From contig NZ_LFME01000002.1 in NCBI RefSeq assembly GCF_001043115.1, forward strand, positions 248,001 through 312,000: a stretch of 64,000 nt of DNA, in the 5' to 3' direction. Source of the DNA: Xanthomonas sp. NCPPB 1128 (GTDB taxonomy: Bacteria > Pseudomonadota > Gammaproteobacteria > Xanthomonadales > Xanthomonadaceae). The notes below the pieces were generated by a model that was not told the origin of the DNA, did no database searches, and saw nothing but the letters and a program-made list of their open reading frames with translations. Below are positions 28,098 to 39,724 of the stretch, one piece after another. Within the stretch, counting starts at the first letter, position 1, and each line of letters opens with the position of its first letter. Position numbers and translations under genes: made by a program.

Positions 28098-28428
28098 CTG
28101 GCTGATCCTGTGCGGTGGGGAGGTTTGCTGAGAGTCGACTGTCGTGCAGCCGCGACGTGCGAAGCGGTGTGCTTCCGATGGTGCAATGCGTCGGGACTGA
28201 AGTCCCTCCCACAGTGCACCCAGCGGGCTCGCCGCGAGCTTCCGTGGAGCGGTTTTAGCCGCGGCAGGGCTTTACCAGGAATCCCGTTTCGACTGCACCG
28301 GAGCCTCTCATCATCCTGAAGGCGTGCGCGTAGGAGCGGCTTCAGCCGCGACGAGGTGTCATCGGGAATGCTGCGTCGCGCCTGGACTCGCTCCCACAAG
28401 CGTGTGCATGGCCGGTTGGGTCCGTCGG
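28098..28428. repeat. REP halves in convergent intergenic region
   Basis: The gap holds GTCGGGACTGAAGTCCCTCCCAC near 28190, a degenerate GGAGCGGTTTTAGCCGC near 28246 and a full REP half GTAGGAGCGGCTTCAGCCGC at 28330. No gene is supported. Confidence 0.6.
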
Positions 28429-29019
28429 CTAACGCGACGGATGAGCATCGCCCACCCAGCTCTCGACCTCGCCTGGCGCGAACGGCCCCAGCTTCTGCTT
28501 GACGATGCGGCCGTCAGCGTCGATCAGCACGCTGTACGGCAGCAGGCCCTGGGTGTCGCCCAGGCGCACGCTGGCGTCGGCCGGACCCGGCGTTTCCAGG
28601 GCGATCGGGTAGCCGATCGGCACCCGCTGCAGGAAGTCGTGCACGTCCTCGGCGCGGTCCAGGGCGATGCCGAGCACCTGCAGGCCGTCGGCCGGCTGCG
28701 CGCGGGCCAGCCGGTCCAGTTCCGGCATCTCGCGCACGCAGGGTTCGCACCAACTGGCCCACACGTTGACCAGGAGCGGGCGGCCGTGGAACTGCGCCAG
28801 GGTCAGCTGGCCGCCGTCGAGCGTGGGCAGGCGCAGCGCCGGGGCAGGATCGCCCGGGCGCGCTGCGGCGACCGGGGCCGCCGCCGCATGGCCGCTGGCC
28901 GTGGCGGGCCAGGCCGCTGCCATGGCTGGCGTCCGCCGCTCCCACCAGTGCGCCGCCGCCACGCCGAGCACCGCTGCCACCGCGGCGACCGCCAGCAGGC
29001 GCGCGGTGCCGGGTGTCAT
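28429..29019 (-). CDS. TlpA-family periplasmic disulfide reductase
   Basis: The 196-residue protein has an N-terminal membrane anchor (LLAVAAVAAVLGVAA) and a thioredoxin-fold domain with the redox motif WASWCEPCVREMPEL, typical of TlpA/ResA/DsbE. Such proteins keep particular periplasmic Cys, for instance those of apocytochrome c, reduced. ATG 29019 overlaps the end of dsbD, so it is translated together with DsbD, its likely electron donor. Confidence 0.9.
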   Translation of the reverse strand: MTPGTARLLAVAAVAAVLGVAAAHWWERRTPAMAAAWPATASGHAAAAPVAAARPGDPAPALRLPTLDGGQLTLAQFHGRPLLVNVWASWCEPCVREMPELDRLARAQPADGLQVLGIALDRAEDVHDFLQRVPIGYPIALETPGPADASVRLGDTQGLLPYSVLIDADGRIVKQKLGPFAPGEVESWVGDAHPSR

Positions 29020-31307
29020 CGCGCCGCGCGCAGCAGGGCGTCCTCGACCACCGCCTGGCTCAGCACCGGTGGCAGCACGGTCGGCGGCGCGCCGGGCCCG
29101 TACACCACGTACAGCGGCACGCCCACCGCCTTGTGCTCGGCGAGGAAGGCGCTGATGCGCGGATCCTCGTTGGTCCAGTCGCCCTTCATGTACACCGCGT
29201 CCACGCGCTTGATGGTGTCGCGGAACGCGTCGCTGTCGAACACGTTGCGCTCGTTGGCCTTGCAGGTGACGCACCAGTCGGCGGTCATGTTGACGAACAC
29301 CACGCGGTTGTCGGTGCGCAGGCGGTCGAGCATCTGCGGCGAATAGGCCACGGTGTTGCGCTCGACGCTGGCGCCGGGCGGCGGCAGCCGGGTCACGCTC
29401 CAGGCCGGCACCAGGGCGGCCAGCAGCAGCACGGCGGCCAGCCGCATGCCGGTCTTGTGGTCGCGCCAGCGCGCGCGCTCGAACCACCACAAGCCCAGCG
29501 CCAGCAGGGTGGCGCCGACCAGCAGCAGCGCCACCGCGTCCACGCCGCGCTGCTTGCCCAGCACCCACAGCAGCCAGATCGCGCTCAGGTACATCGGGAA
29601 CGCCAGCACCTGCTTGAGCGTCTCCATCCACGCGCCCGGCTTGGGCAGGCGCCTGGCCAGCGAGGGTACGAAGCCGATCAGCAGGAACGGCAGCGCCAGG
29701 CCCAGCCCCAGGGTCAGGAACACCAGCATCGCCATCGCCGGCGGCGCGGTCAGCGCATAGCCCAGCGCCGGGCCCATGAACGGGCCGATGCAGGCGCTGG
29801 ACACCACGCAGGCCAGCACGCCGGTGAAGAAGTCGCCGACCGGCCCGCTGCGCGTGGACAGCGACTGGCCGACGCCGCCGAGGTTGGCGCTGAGGGTGAA
29901 CACGCCCGACAGGCTGAGCCCGACCACGAACATCAGGTACACCAGCACCGCGACGAAGCCAGGGCGTTGCAGCTGGAAGCCCCATAGCAGCCGTGCGGCC
30001 ACGGCGATGCCGCCGACCACCGCGAAGGAGGCGAGCACGCCCAGCGTGTACCACAGCGCATGGCTGCGGGCGCGGCCGCGGCTCTCGCCGCTCTGCGCCA
30101 GGCCCAGCACCTTTAGCGACAGGATCGGCAGCACGCACGGCAGCAGGTTCAGCAGCAGGCCGCCGCCGAGCGCCAGCAGCAGGATCCACAGCAGGTTCTG
30201 CGTGGCCGGTGGCGGTGCGGCGCTGCGCGCGGCGTTGTGCGCCGAGGCGTCCGGCGTCGCCGGCAGGGCGTTGGCGGCCGTGTCGGCGGCCGCGTCGTTG
30301 GCGTCGGCCTGGCGGCTGTCCAGCGGGGTCACCAGCAGCGGGCTGACCTCGGCCTGGTCGGCGGGGGTGACGCTGCCCTTGGGCAGCGCCAGCTTCACCC
30401 GCCGGGTCATCGGCGGGTAGCAGATGCCGTCGGTCTGGCAGCCCTGAAAGGTCGCCACCAGGGTCGCGGCGGTGGCGTCGGCGCGCTGGCGCTGCAGCGG
30501 CACGGTGACCTCGGTCTGGTCGAAGTACACCACCACGTTGCCGAAGTGTTCGTCCTGGTGGGAGCTACCCTTGGGCCAGCGCGGCATGCCGGTGCGGATG
30601 CCGGGCGCGCCTTCCAGCGCCAGCGCGGTGCGGTCGCGATACAGGTAGTAGCCGGGCGCCGGGGTGAAGCGCAGCAGCAGGGTATTGCCGTCGCCGACGA
30701 TGGCTTCGAAGCGGAACGCCTGGTCCGAGGGCAGCGGCAGGCCCTGCACCGCACCGGCGCCGGGACCGAACAGCGGCTTGGCGCCGGTGCCGGCGCCCGG
30801 GCCGCTGCCCGGCAGCCCGCCGCTCGCCGCCGGCGGCGCCAGTGCCGGCGCGGGATCGGCGGCGGCAGTGGCGGCCGGCAGGGTCACCTCGAGCAGGCGC
30901 TTCTGCGGCGGGTAGCACACGCCGGCATCGGCGCAGCCCTGGTAGCGCACTTCCAACTGCACGCGGCTGGTGCCGGGATCGGCGACGCCGCTCTGCACTG
31001 CGTTCAGTTCGTCGCGGTAGGTCTCCACCTCGCCGAAGTACGGATCGGTCTTCTTGTGGCCGGCCGGCAACTGCAGGGTCGGGTTGGGCTTGAAGCCGCC
31101 GATCACTTTCACCGCGATGCGGTGCCGGTACAGGTAGTAGCCCTTGGCGATGTCCCAGTGCAGCGCGATGCGGCCGCGTTCGGGCGCCTGCGCGCTGAGC
31201 GCGAAGGCCTGGTCCACCGGCAGCAAGTCCTTTTCACTGATCGCCAGGGCGGGGAAGGCGGCCACGGCCAGCAGGCACAGGGCGGCGAGGCGGTGCAGCA
31301 GGGTCAT
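29016..31307 (-). CDS. dsbD: Thiol:disulfide interchange protein DsbD with duplicated N-terminal domain
   Basis: DsbD passes electrons from cytosolic thioredoxin through the inner membrane to periplasmic thiol proteins. The 763-residue protein is ~200 residues longer than E. coli DsbD because it has two nDsbD domains. After a signal peptide (cleavage near residue 22), domain 1 contains C125/C131 in GCADAGVCYPP and domain 2 contains C290/C296 in GCQTDGICYPP. The membrane block starts near residue 372 with C391 in LLNLLPCVLPILS, and its partner is in SSACIGPFMGP. The C-terminal thioredoxin domain has C679/C682 in ADWCVTCKAN. ATG 31307 is used. cutA lies 4 bases upstream, the usual cutA-dsbD order, and tlpA overlaps downstream. 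Confidence 0.93.
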   Translation of the reverse strand: MTLLHRLAALCLLAVAAFPALAISEKDLLPVDQAFALSAQAPERGRIALHWDIAKGYYLYRHRIAVKVIGGFKPNPTLQLPAGHKKTDPYFGEVETYRDELNAVQSGVADPGTSRVQLEVRYQGCADAGVCYPPQKRLLEVTLPAATAAADPAPALAPPAASGGLPGSGPGAGTGAKPLFGPGAGAVQGLPLPSDQAFRFEAIVGDGNTLLLRFTPAPGYYLYRDRTALALEGAPGIRTGMPRWPKGSSHQDEHFGNVVVYFDQTEVTVPLQRQRADATAATLVATFQGCQTDGICYPPMTRRVKLALPKGSVTPADQAEVSPLLVTPLDSRQADANDAAADTAANALPATPDASAHNAARSAAPPPATQNLLWILLLALGGGLLLNLLPCVLPILSLKVLGLAQSGESRGRARSHALWYTLGVLASFAVVGGIAVAARLLWGFQLQRPGFVAVLVYLMFVVGLSLSGVFTLSANLGGVGQSLSTRSGPVGDFFTGVLACVVSSACIGPFMGPALGYALTAPPAMAMLVFLTLGLGLALPFLLIGFVPSLARRLPKPGAWMETLKQVLAFPMYLSAIWLLWVLGKQRGVDAVALLLVGATLLALGLWWFERARWRDHKTGMRLAAVLLLAALVPAWSVTRLPPPGASVERNTVAYSPQMLDRLRTDNRVVFVNMTADWCVTCKANERNVFDSDAFRDTIKRVDAVYMKGDWTNEDPRISAFLAEHKAVGVPLYVVYGPGAPPTVLPPVLSQAVVEDALLRAAR

Positions 31308-31311
31308 CGGC

Positions 31312-31644
31312 TTACGGTTCCTCACGGGTTTCGGCATGCACCCACTGCAGGTAGGCCGGCAGGCCGCCGGCAACCTCGAGTTCGACCAGTTCGGGAACCT
31401 CGTAGGGGTGCAACGCGCATAGCCGTTGCCGCAAGGCGGGCAGGCGGTCGGCGGCGGTCTTGATCAGCAGCAGCACTTCCTCGCCCTGTTCCACCTCGCC
31501 TTGCCAGCGGTAGGTGGACTGCACGCCGGGCAGGCGGCTGACGCAGGCGGCCAGGCGTTCGTCGACCAGCGCCTGGGCGATCCGCGCGGCGCTGGCCGGA
31601 TCGGGGCAGGTGCTGAGCAGCAAGCGGAGGGCGGGCACGGACAT
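31312..31644 (-). CDS. cutA: Divalent-cation tolerance protein CutA
   Basis: The 110-residue product is a trimeric CutA1-type protein of ferredoxin-like fold, with LLLSTCPDPASAARIAQALV, LAACVSRLPGVQSTYRWQG and the conserved HPYEVPELVELEV end. Its exact role is unsettled; it is linked historically to copper tolerance. ATG 31644 is used. It is first in a cutA-dsbD-tlpA operon. Confidence 0.93.
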   Translation of the reverse strand: MSVPALRLLLSTCPDPASAARIAQALVDERLAACVSRLPGVQSTYRWQGEVEQGEEVLLLIKTAADRLPALRQRLCALHPYEVPELVELEVAGGLPAYLQWVHAETREEP

Positions 31645-31761
31645 GCGGCCGACAGTATAGGGATGCCGGCCGCGCTTTGGCGGCGCCGGCTTAGGGCGAA
31701 TCCCCAATCCCAAATCCCGATTCCCCGCCCGCTGCAACTGCAGCGGGCGAGGCAACACGGC

Positions 31762-33540
31762 TCAGTTGAGCAACTGGCAGCTGGCCGGCTTGGCCGAGGT
31801 GAACAGCGACGAGGTCGCCCACTCGGGGTGGTCGATGAACGGGTTGCGGTTGCCCTGGAAGCTGTAGATCACCTCGTTGCGGGCGCGCTCGGCGTCGTCC
31901 GGCGGATCCTGCTGGCTCCACGCGATCAGGGTCGACAGCAGGCCCATGTAGGCCGGCGAGGACGAGGTCTTGACGATCTTGCTGCGGTCGTCGGTCAGCT
32001 CCAGGTCCGGCTCGGACTGCCCGGTCTTGGCATCCACCCCGCCCTCATAGCGGATCGCCATGTACATCACCGCGCGCGCCATGTCGCCCTTGCGGTGGTC
32101 CCACACCTCGAAGGTGCCGCTGTTGCCGTCCGGGGTGCGCACCCAGTTGGAATTGCCCGGGTAGCGGCCGCTGCCGCCGCCGAAGCCGGCGTTGGCCTCG
32201 GTGGCGCGCTCGCCGCAGTTGCTGTCGCACTTGGCGTAGGGCTTGTTGCCGCGGTCGGCGTTCCAAGTGGCGTCGGTCAGGTACAGCATGTGGGTGTCGG
32301 TGTACGGCGCGTAGGGCAGGCCCTTGTTGCCGGTGGACGTGCCGAAGCCCAGCGAGTTCGGCCAGCTGTGCTCGCGGTTGTACTTCAGGCCGCTGCCGCT
32401 GCCGGCGCGGTCGGTGCCCTTGGCGTAGCTGCGGTTGCGGTAGGCGTCGAGGACGCGCTGGCTGTTGTTCGGATCCTCGTCGGCGATCTCCAGGATGGCC
32501 CAGGTGTCGGTGCCGGAGCTGCTGCTGTACGGATAGACGGTGTGGCCCTTGATCGTCTCGTGCAGCGAGCAGCGCAGCTGGCTGGGGCTGGAGGTGTTGA
32601 CCCGCGAGTAGTACGTACCAGCACCGTTGCCGCCGCCGCCGGAACCGTTGGCGACGTTGAACGCGACGCTGCGGTCCTGCGCCGGATGCGCGCCATCGGC
32701 ATCGCTCACGCGTGCCGCGACGATGCTCAGGGTGCAGCTCTCGCCGGCCTTCAGCGCGGTGTTGGTGGACAGCGCGAACTGGGTGCCGCTGCTGGGGTAG
32801 GTCAGCGCCACGCTGCCGGACTGCTGGCAGCTCAGGCCGAACGCGCCGCTGGCCACGCTCACCGCTTCGCTGAAGGTCACTGCCAGGTCGCCGGCGGCGG
32901 GGAAGTCGGTGGCGCCCTGGGTCGGGGTGGTGGCGGTCACCGTCGGCGCGGCGTTGCTGCCGCCGCCGCCGGCGAAGGTCTGGCCGTTGTTGCAGGCGCC
33001 GAAGGTGCTGGCGGCGCTGTCGCTCCAGCTGAAGTCGGCCGCGGCGCTGCCGTTGCCGCGCAGCTGCAGCGAGGTGCCGGCCGGGGTGCTGTTGCTCTCG
33101 CTGACCGGCAGGTTCTGGCTGGTCATGCCCGCGGCGGGGCCGCCGCCGCCGGTGATGCTGCCTTCGTAGCTGAGGAACTGCACCACCTTGCCGTTGCCGT
33201 CGACCAGCGCCAGGCCGTCGTTGGGCCCGTTCTGGATGCCGTTGCTGGCATAGCTGACGGTGGCGATGCGCACCTGGCCGCCGCAGCTGACCAGGTTGCC
33301 GGCCGGCACCGCGCTGTTGGCGTAGACCGTGGCCGAACCCGGGTTGCTGCCGTTGTACAGGTAGACGCGGTAGCCGCTCAGGCTCTCCCCGGCGGTGGCG
33401 ACGATCTCCACGCCTTCGCCGGTGTCGCCGGCGGCGGTGGCATCGTCGTAATGCAATTCATTGATGAATATGGCGGCCTGGGCCGGCCCGGCAAGGGCGA
33501 GCAAACAGGCCAGCGGCAGCGCAACGGCGGATGGCTTCAT
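31762..33540 (-). CDS. Secreted endonuclease I with N-terminal lamin-tail-like domain
   Basis: The 592-residue protein has a signal peptide (LACLLALAGPAQA), a lamin-tail-like beta domain (IFINELHYDDATAAGD onward, about residues 23-190), an Ig-like SbsA-type domain (APTVTATTPTQGATDFPAAG, about 205-310), and a C-terminal endonuclease I (EndA/NucM) domain. The active-site region is KYNREHSWPNSLGFG, followed by CDSNCGE and RGDMARAVMYMAIRY-type motifs. It probably degrades extracellular DNA or RNA, for nutrition or to destroy host DNA traps. ATG 33540 has AAGGAG upstream. The T-poor hairpin region after the stop contains heptamer repeats at 31698-31725. Confidence 0.88.
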   Translation of the reverse strand: MKPSAVALPLACLLALAGPAQAAIFINELHYDDATAAGDTGEGVEIVATAGESLSGYRVYLYNGSNPGSATVYANSAVPAGNLVSCGGQVRIATVSYASNGIQNGPNDGLALVDGNGKVVQFLSYEGSITGGGGPAAGMTSQNLPVSESNSTPAGTSLQLRGNGSAAADFSWSDSAASTFGACNNGQTFAGGGGSNAAPTVTATTPTQGATDFPAAGDLAVTFSEAVSVASGAFGLSCQQSGSVALTYPSSGTQFALSTNTALKAGESCTLSIVAARVSDADGAHPAQDRSVAFNVANGSGGGGNGAGTYYSRVNTSSPSQLRCSLHETIKGHTVYPYSSSSGTDTWAILEIADEDPNNSQRVLDAYRNRSYAKGTDRAGSGSGLKYNREHSWPNSLGFGTSTGNKGLPYAPYTDTHMLYLTDATWNADRGNKPYAKCDSNCGERATEANAGFGGGSGRYPGNSNWVRTPDGNSGTFEVWDHRKGDMARAVMYMAIRYEGGVDAKTGQSEPDLELTDDRSKIVKTSSSPAYMGLLSTLIAWSQQDPPDDAERARNEVIYSFQGNRNPFIDHPEWATSSLFTSAKPASCQLLN

Positions 33541-33744
33541 CGACAACTCCTTTTGGTGACGGATCCCCCCCTGGGTCCGCGGCCAGCCTAGCGCGCCTCT
33601 GTGACACTGTGACGGGATTCGGTCACTGCTTGCCACCGAATGCACGTTCTCGGCAAAAATTTTTTGCCTCCCGCCCTTGAAAGCCCCGGCCGCGGCACTA
33701 CATCAGGCGCATCCCGGCCTTACCGGGTTTTTTCGCGAGCGTTG

Positions 33745-33771
33745 CTGGCAGTCGTCATGTGCGAGTGCTAA
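33745..33771 (+). promoter_or_regulatory. CIRCE-like HrcA operator upstream of groES
   Basis: The right arm GAGTGCTAA (33763-33771) is a perfect CIRCE half. After the standard 9-bp spacer the left arm CTGGCAGTC matches TTAGCACTC at six of nine positions. It lies 50 bp before the groES start, where HrcA-repressed promoters normally carry it. Confidence 0.7.
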
Positions 33772-33820
33772 CATCGCCGGCCTTTCCTAGACCAATCAAT
33801 CACTTAAGAGGTCTCACTCA

Positions 33821-34108
33821 ATGAGCATCAAGCCGCTTCACGACCGCGTCGTAGTCAAGCCGATCGAAGCCGACGAAATCTCCGCCGGCGGCATCGTGAT
33901 CCCGGATTCGGCCAAGGAAAAGTCCACCAAGGGTGAAGTCGTGGCCGTCGGCGCCGGCAAGCCGCTGGACAACGGCAGCGTGCGCGCCCCGGCGCTCAAG
34001 GTCGGCGACAAGGTCATCTACGGCCAGTACGCCGGTTCCAGCTACAAGGCCGAAGGCGTCGAGTACAAGGTGCTGCGCGAAGACGACGTTCTGGCGATCG
34101 TCGGCTAA
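33821..34108 (+). CDS. groES: Co-chaperonin GroES
   Basis: GroES caps the GroEL ring and closes the folding chamber. The 95-residue length is standard, starting [19 protein letters not shown], with the mobile-loop segment [20 protein letters not shown] and a terminal [14 protein letters not shown] Shine-Dalgarno AGAGG precedes the ATG. The CIRCE-like operator upstream indicates heat-shock control by HrcA. Confidence 0.98.
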   Translation: MSIKPLHDRVVVKPIEADEISAGGIVIPDSAKEKSTKGEVVAVGAGKPLDNGSVRAPALKVGDKVIYGQYAGSSYKAEGVEYKVLREDDVLAIVG

Positions 34109-34115
34109 AGCCCCC

Positions 34116-35891
<1,776 letters not shown>

Positions 35892-35931
35892 TCCAGCCGG
35901 CTTCGGCCGACCTGTTCCACGCAGTCGAAAG

Positions 35932-35962
35932 GAGCCCCGCAGCAATGCGGGGCTCTTTTTTT
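35932..35962 (+). terminator. Intrinsic terminator after groEL
   Basis: A perfect 9-bp stem GAGCCCCGC / GCGGGGCTC with a 6-base loop is followed directly by a T-run. It ends the groESL transcript. Confidence 0.93.
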
Positions 35963-36767
35963 GCGTCCTCGGCATGGCGGCATGCCGATGCGCGCGTCTG
36001 TGCGTTCGTGCGCCCTGGTCAACGACCCGGTGCATCCGCTGGCCGTGCCGCGGCAGAACCTGCCTGGCGAGCGTCTGTAGAACACTTCGGCAAAGGCGGG
36101 AAACCATGTTGTAGGAGCGGCTTCAGCCGCGACGAGGCGTTACCGACAAGGCCCGTCGTACGAGGACAACGGCGTGTCTCGCCGAACCGCAGCAAGTAGC
36201 AAAGCGCGTTACTGGAGGCTGCCTGCAGCCGCGCTCGTGCGATCCCCGCGGACGGAGGCGCGGCACAGGCGTGTCAGGCGACAGTGTCCGATGGCAGGGA
36301 TGAGGATGCGGGCGTCGCGCCATGCACCCACACACCGCGAGACGCTGCGCGCCGGACCCTCACCCCCCAACCCCTCTCCCGACGGGAGAGGGACACGCGA
36401 TCGCGACGCGGATGCAGCGCGTCGTCGCTCACCAGCGCGTCCGCCAGAGACGTCGCCCCTTGGACTGCATCCGCTGGCGATGCGGCGAGAATCCACGCGC
36501 TGCGCGGAGAATCGTGCACAACACGCAATCGTCTACAAGCGCGGTGTGGCCGCGTGTTGACAGTGTTTTCAGCGGCATGCAGGTTAGGACGCGTGGGCGC
36601 AGGGGATCTGCACGCCCGCATGTTCGTCTTCTTCTGTGCGTCGCGGCCGGCGCAGGGTGGCGCGTGCCTGCGGCATGCGTGGCATGGTCGTGGGCGCGGC
36701 GCAGCGAAGAGGACGCCGGACGTCGTGCGTGCACGGTGTCGCTCCCATCCGCTGCAGAGGACACCCC
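35963..36767. other. Long intergenic region before the TonB receptor
   Basis: About 800 bp without a supported gene. It contains a REP half at 36111-36133 and one copy of the CCTCACCCCCCAACCCCTCT / CCCGACGGGAGAGGGA palindrome (36357-36391), shared with the tandem arrays near 39.7 and 59.0 kb. TTGACA at 36557 is a perfect -35 box, but no convincing -10 follows at the right spacing. Open frames across it lack starts and homology. Confidence 0.45.
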
Positions 36768-39656
36768 ATGCCACGTCGCCCACTCACCACTCTCGCGTTC
36801 GGCATCGTGCTGGCGCTGTACGGCGCCCGCGAGGCGTGCGCGCAGGACGCCGACACCGCCGCGCCCAAGCCCGCCACCACCGACCTGGGCCAGGTCGTGG
36901 TCACCGGTTCGCGGATCAAGCGCTCGGAGGTGGAGGGCGCCGAACCGGTGCTGACGATCAGTGCGCAGCAGATCCAGCAGGAAGGCTTCCTCACCGTCTA
37001 CGACGTGCTCAGCACGCTCAACCAGCAGGGCAGCGTCGAGGCCGACACCAAGTACGGCTCGCACACGCCCAACGCCTCGCCGGTGAGCCTGCGCGACCTC
37101 GGTCCCGGGCGCACGCTGCTGCTGGTCAACGGCCACCGCGTCGCCGACTACCCGCAGCCCTATACCGGCGAGAGCAACTTCGCCAACTACGCCAACATCC
37201 CCTCCGCGGCGGTGGAGCGCATCGAGATCCTCACCGGCGGCGCCTCGGCGATCTACGGCTCGGACGCGGTCGCCGGCGTCATCAACGTGATCCTCAAGCA
37301 GGGCTACGAAGGCAACCAGGTGCGCCTGCGCGGCGGCACCGCCACCGCCGGCGGGCGCGACGTGGTCGACCTGTCCTGGGTCGGCGGACGCAGCGGCGAC
37401 AGGTGGAACCTGACCTACGCGCTGCAGTGGACCCGGCGCGATCCGCTCTCGGTCGGCGAGCGGCCGAAGATGGACGACCAGGACGACGAGTCCTACAGCA
37501 ACTGGACCGCGCAGGCGCGCAAGTACGGCTTCAATCCGTTCACCGGCCTGAGCCTGGTTGACGCCGGCAACAACACGCGCCTGGCGCCGCCCGCCGGCAC
37601 CTGCGCGCGCTTCGGCGGCCAGTTCGTCGATGCGCAGCGGCTGAGCTACGACTACAACAGCGACACCGTGCGCAACCTCGGCGGCTATTGCGGCATGGCC
37701 CACGACTACGCCGACTGGCTGGCTGCCAGTGGCGGCGACAGCGGCTCGGCCTATCTGTACGGCACCTTCGACTTCGACAACGGCGTGCAGGCCTGGAGTA
37801 CGCTGTCCACGACCAAGAGCCTCGGCTACTGGACCTACGACCCCCCCTACGTCTACCTCGGCCCGTTCCACGACACCGGCAGCGACCGCGACCTGTACGC
37901 GATCCGCCAGCTCACCCGCTTCGAATCCGGCGGCTGGAAGAACCTGGCCAATACCACCAAGGAGCTGTCCTGGGACCTGAGCGCCGGCCTCAAGGGTCGC
38001 CTCGCCGACCGTTTCGACTGGGAAGTCGCGATCGGTCGCGCGCGTTACACCGTCGACGAATACGTGCGCACGGTGGACACGCAGAAGGCCACCGCCTACT
38101 TCCTCGGCCCGCAGCTGGGCAGCACCGCCGACGGCACGCCGATCTACGATCTCAACGAGGGGCGCTGGTACCAGCCGCTGACCGGCGCGCAGTACGACGA
38201 TCTGGCGGTGAAAGCGCACAATCGTGCCGATTCCTGGGTCAACCAGGCCAGCGCCAACATCACCGGCGAGCTGCTGCAGGGCTGGGCCGGGCCGATCAAG
38301 TTCGCCGCGGTCGGCGAAGTGGCCAAGCAGGGCTACCGGCTGGCGCCGGACCCGTGCGCCAACACCTGCTATCCGTTGGATGTGGTCGACTACGGCGGCG
38401 GTGAACGCCTGCGCTACTCCGGCGGCATCGAGTTCGACGTGCCGTTGCTGTCCTCGCTCAACGCCAGCCTGGCCGCGCGCCACGACCGCTACGGCGACTA
38501 CCGTGCCTATGGCAGCGACCTGGGCGCGGCAATCGGAACACAGCGCGACACCACCTGGAGCGCCGGCCTGGAGTGGCGGCCGCTGAGCACGCTGCTGCTG
38601 CGCGGCAGCGTCGCCACCAGCTTCCGCGCGCCGGACATGCACTACGTACTCGGCGAGCCCAGCTCCACCCAGCAGACCGTGATCGACCAGTACCGCTGCA
38701 TACAGAAGGGCTATTACCTCACCGGCGGCTGCAGCGCCGAGAACAGCGACGTGTTCTACCTGATGCAGGTCAACCGCCGCGGCACCCCGGACCTGGAATC
38801 CGAACACGGCCGCTCGGTCACCGCCGGTTTCGTCTGGGACATCGCCGAGGGCCTGTCGCTGACCGCGGACTACTACCGGATCCGGCTGCAGGACATGATC
38901 AAGGACCTCAACCGCGACGAGGTGCTCAGCGCCGAAGCCGGTTGCCGTACCGGCCTGACCACCGCCGGCGGCGTGTGGGTCAATCCCGGCGGCGCCGAAT
39001 ACTGCGCGCGCATCCTCTCGCGCGTGTCGCGCGATGCCGCCGGCCGCGTCACCGGCATCGAGCAGGGGCCGATCAACATCGCGCAGATGCACGTGTCCGG
39101 CGTCGATGCCTCGCTGAAGTACCGCCTGAACACCGCGCGCTGGGGCAACTTCAGTTTCGCCCTGGATTACAACAACCTGATCGGCTACCACGAGCAGACC
39201 TACCGCACCGACGACGACAAGAACCTGCGCGACCAGAAGATCCGCAGCAAGCTGCGCGGCAGCGTGCACTGGGAGAACGGCGGCCCGCTGGACCTGACCG
39301 TGTACGCCAAGCGCTTCGGCTCCACTCAGGCGGTCAACTGGGGTACCTGCACCCGTTTCGACGATGGCTACCAGCCCAGCCCCTCCGACGCCTGCCGCGT
39401 CACCGACAGCGGCAACCGCCACTTCGGCGAGAGCACGACGCGTTACTTCGGCCGCGTCGGCCCCGCGCTGTACTGGAACCTCACCGCCGGCTACCGCATC
39501 GCGCCGAAGATGAAGGTCAACCTGTACATCAACAACGTGCTCGACACCGTCGGCTACGACAACAAGGAGCGCTACTACGGCTACCAGTTCTACAACACCA
39601 CGCTGTACGACGCGATCGGGCGCGAGGTGGCGATGGAGTATGTGCTGGATTTTTGA
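36768..39656 (+). CDS. TonB-dependent outer-membrane receptor
   Basis: The 962-residue protein imports a ligand across the outer membrane using ExbBD-TonB energy. It has a signal peptide (FGIVLALYGAREACAQ), a plug domain opening with LGQVVVTGSRIKRSEVEG and containing LRDLGPGRTLLLVNGHRV and TGGASAIYGSDAVAGVIN, and a ~750-residue beta-barrel ending in aromatic Phe (MEYVLDF). The VTGSRI-type plug start resembles receptors for carbohydrates and complex natural products in xanthomonads rather than siderophore receptors, but the ligand is unknown. ATG 36768 has AGAGG ~8 bases upstream. It is monocistronic. Confidence 0.92.
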   Translation: MPRRPLTTLAFGIVLALYGAREACAQDADTAAPKPATTDLGQVVVTGSRIKRSEVEGAEPVLTISAQQIQQEGFLTVYDVLSTLNQQGSVEADTKYGSHTPNASPVSLRDLGPGRTLLLVNGHRVADYPQPYTGESNFANYANIPSAAVERIEILTGGASAIYGSDAVAGVINVILKQGYEGNQVRLRGGTATAGGRDVVDLSWVGGRSGDRWNLTYALQWTRRDPLSVGERPKMDDQDDESYSNWTAQARKYGFNPFTGLSLVDAGNNTRLAPPAGTCARFGGQFVDAQRLSYDYNSDTVRNLGGYCGMAHDYADWLAASGGDSGSAYLYGTFDFDNGVQAWSTLSTTKSLGYWTYDPPYVYLGPFHDTGSDRDLYAIRQLTRFESGGWKNLANTTKELSWDLSAGLKGRLADRFDWEVAIGRARYTVDEYVRTVDTQKATAYFLGPQLGSTADGTPIYDLNEGRWYQPLTGAQYDDLAVKAHNRADSWVNQASANITGELLQGWAGPIKFAAVGEVAKQGYRLAPDPCANTCYPLDVVDYGGGERLRYSGGIEFDVPLLSSLNASLAARHDRYGDYRAYGSDLGAAIGTQRDTTWSAGLEWRPLSTLLLRGSVATSFRAPDMHYVLGEPSSTQQTVIDQYRCIQKGYYLTGGCSAENSDVFYLMQVNRRGTPDLESEHGRSVTAGFVWDIAEGLSLTADYYRIRLQDMIKDLNRDEVLSAEAGCRTGLTTAGGVWVNPGGAEYCARILSRVSRDAAGRVTGIEQGPINIAQMHVSGVDASLKYRLNTARWGNFSFALDYNNLIGYHEQTYRTDDDKNLRDQKIRSKLRGSVHWENGGPLDLTVYAKRFGSTQAVNWGTCTRFDDGYQPSPSDACRVTDSGNRHFGESTTRYFGRVGPALYWNLTAGYRIAPKMKVNLYINNVLDTVGYDNKERYYGYQFYNTTLYDAIGREVAMEYVLDF

Positions 39657-39724
39657 GGGGCTGGGATTTGGGAGTGGGGATTCGGGATGGGGCTTGGTCA
39701 GCGTTGAAGCCGATCCGGTGATGC

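Noticed and set aside
36557..36590. Sigma-70 promoter with perfect TTGACA
   Set aside because: No acceptable -10 box lies 16-18 bp downstream, so it was not listed as a promoter.
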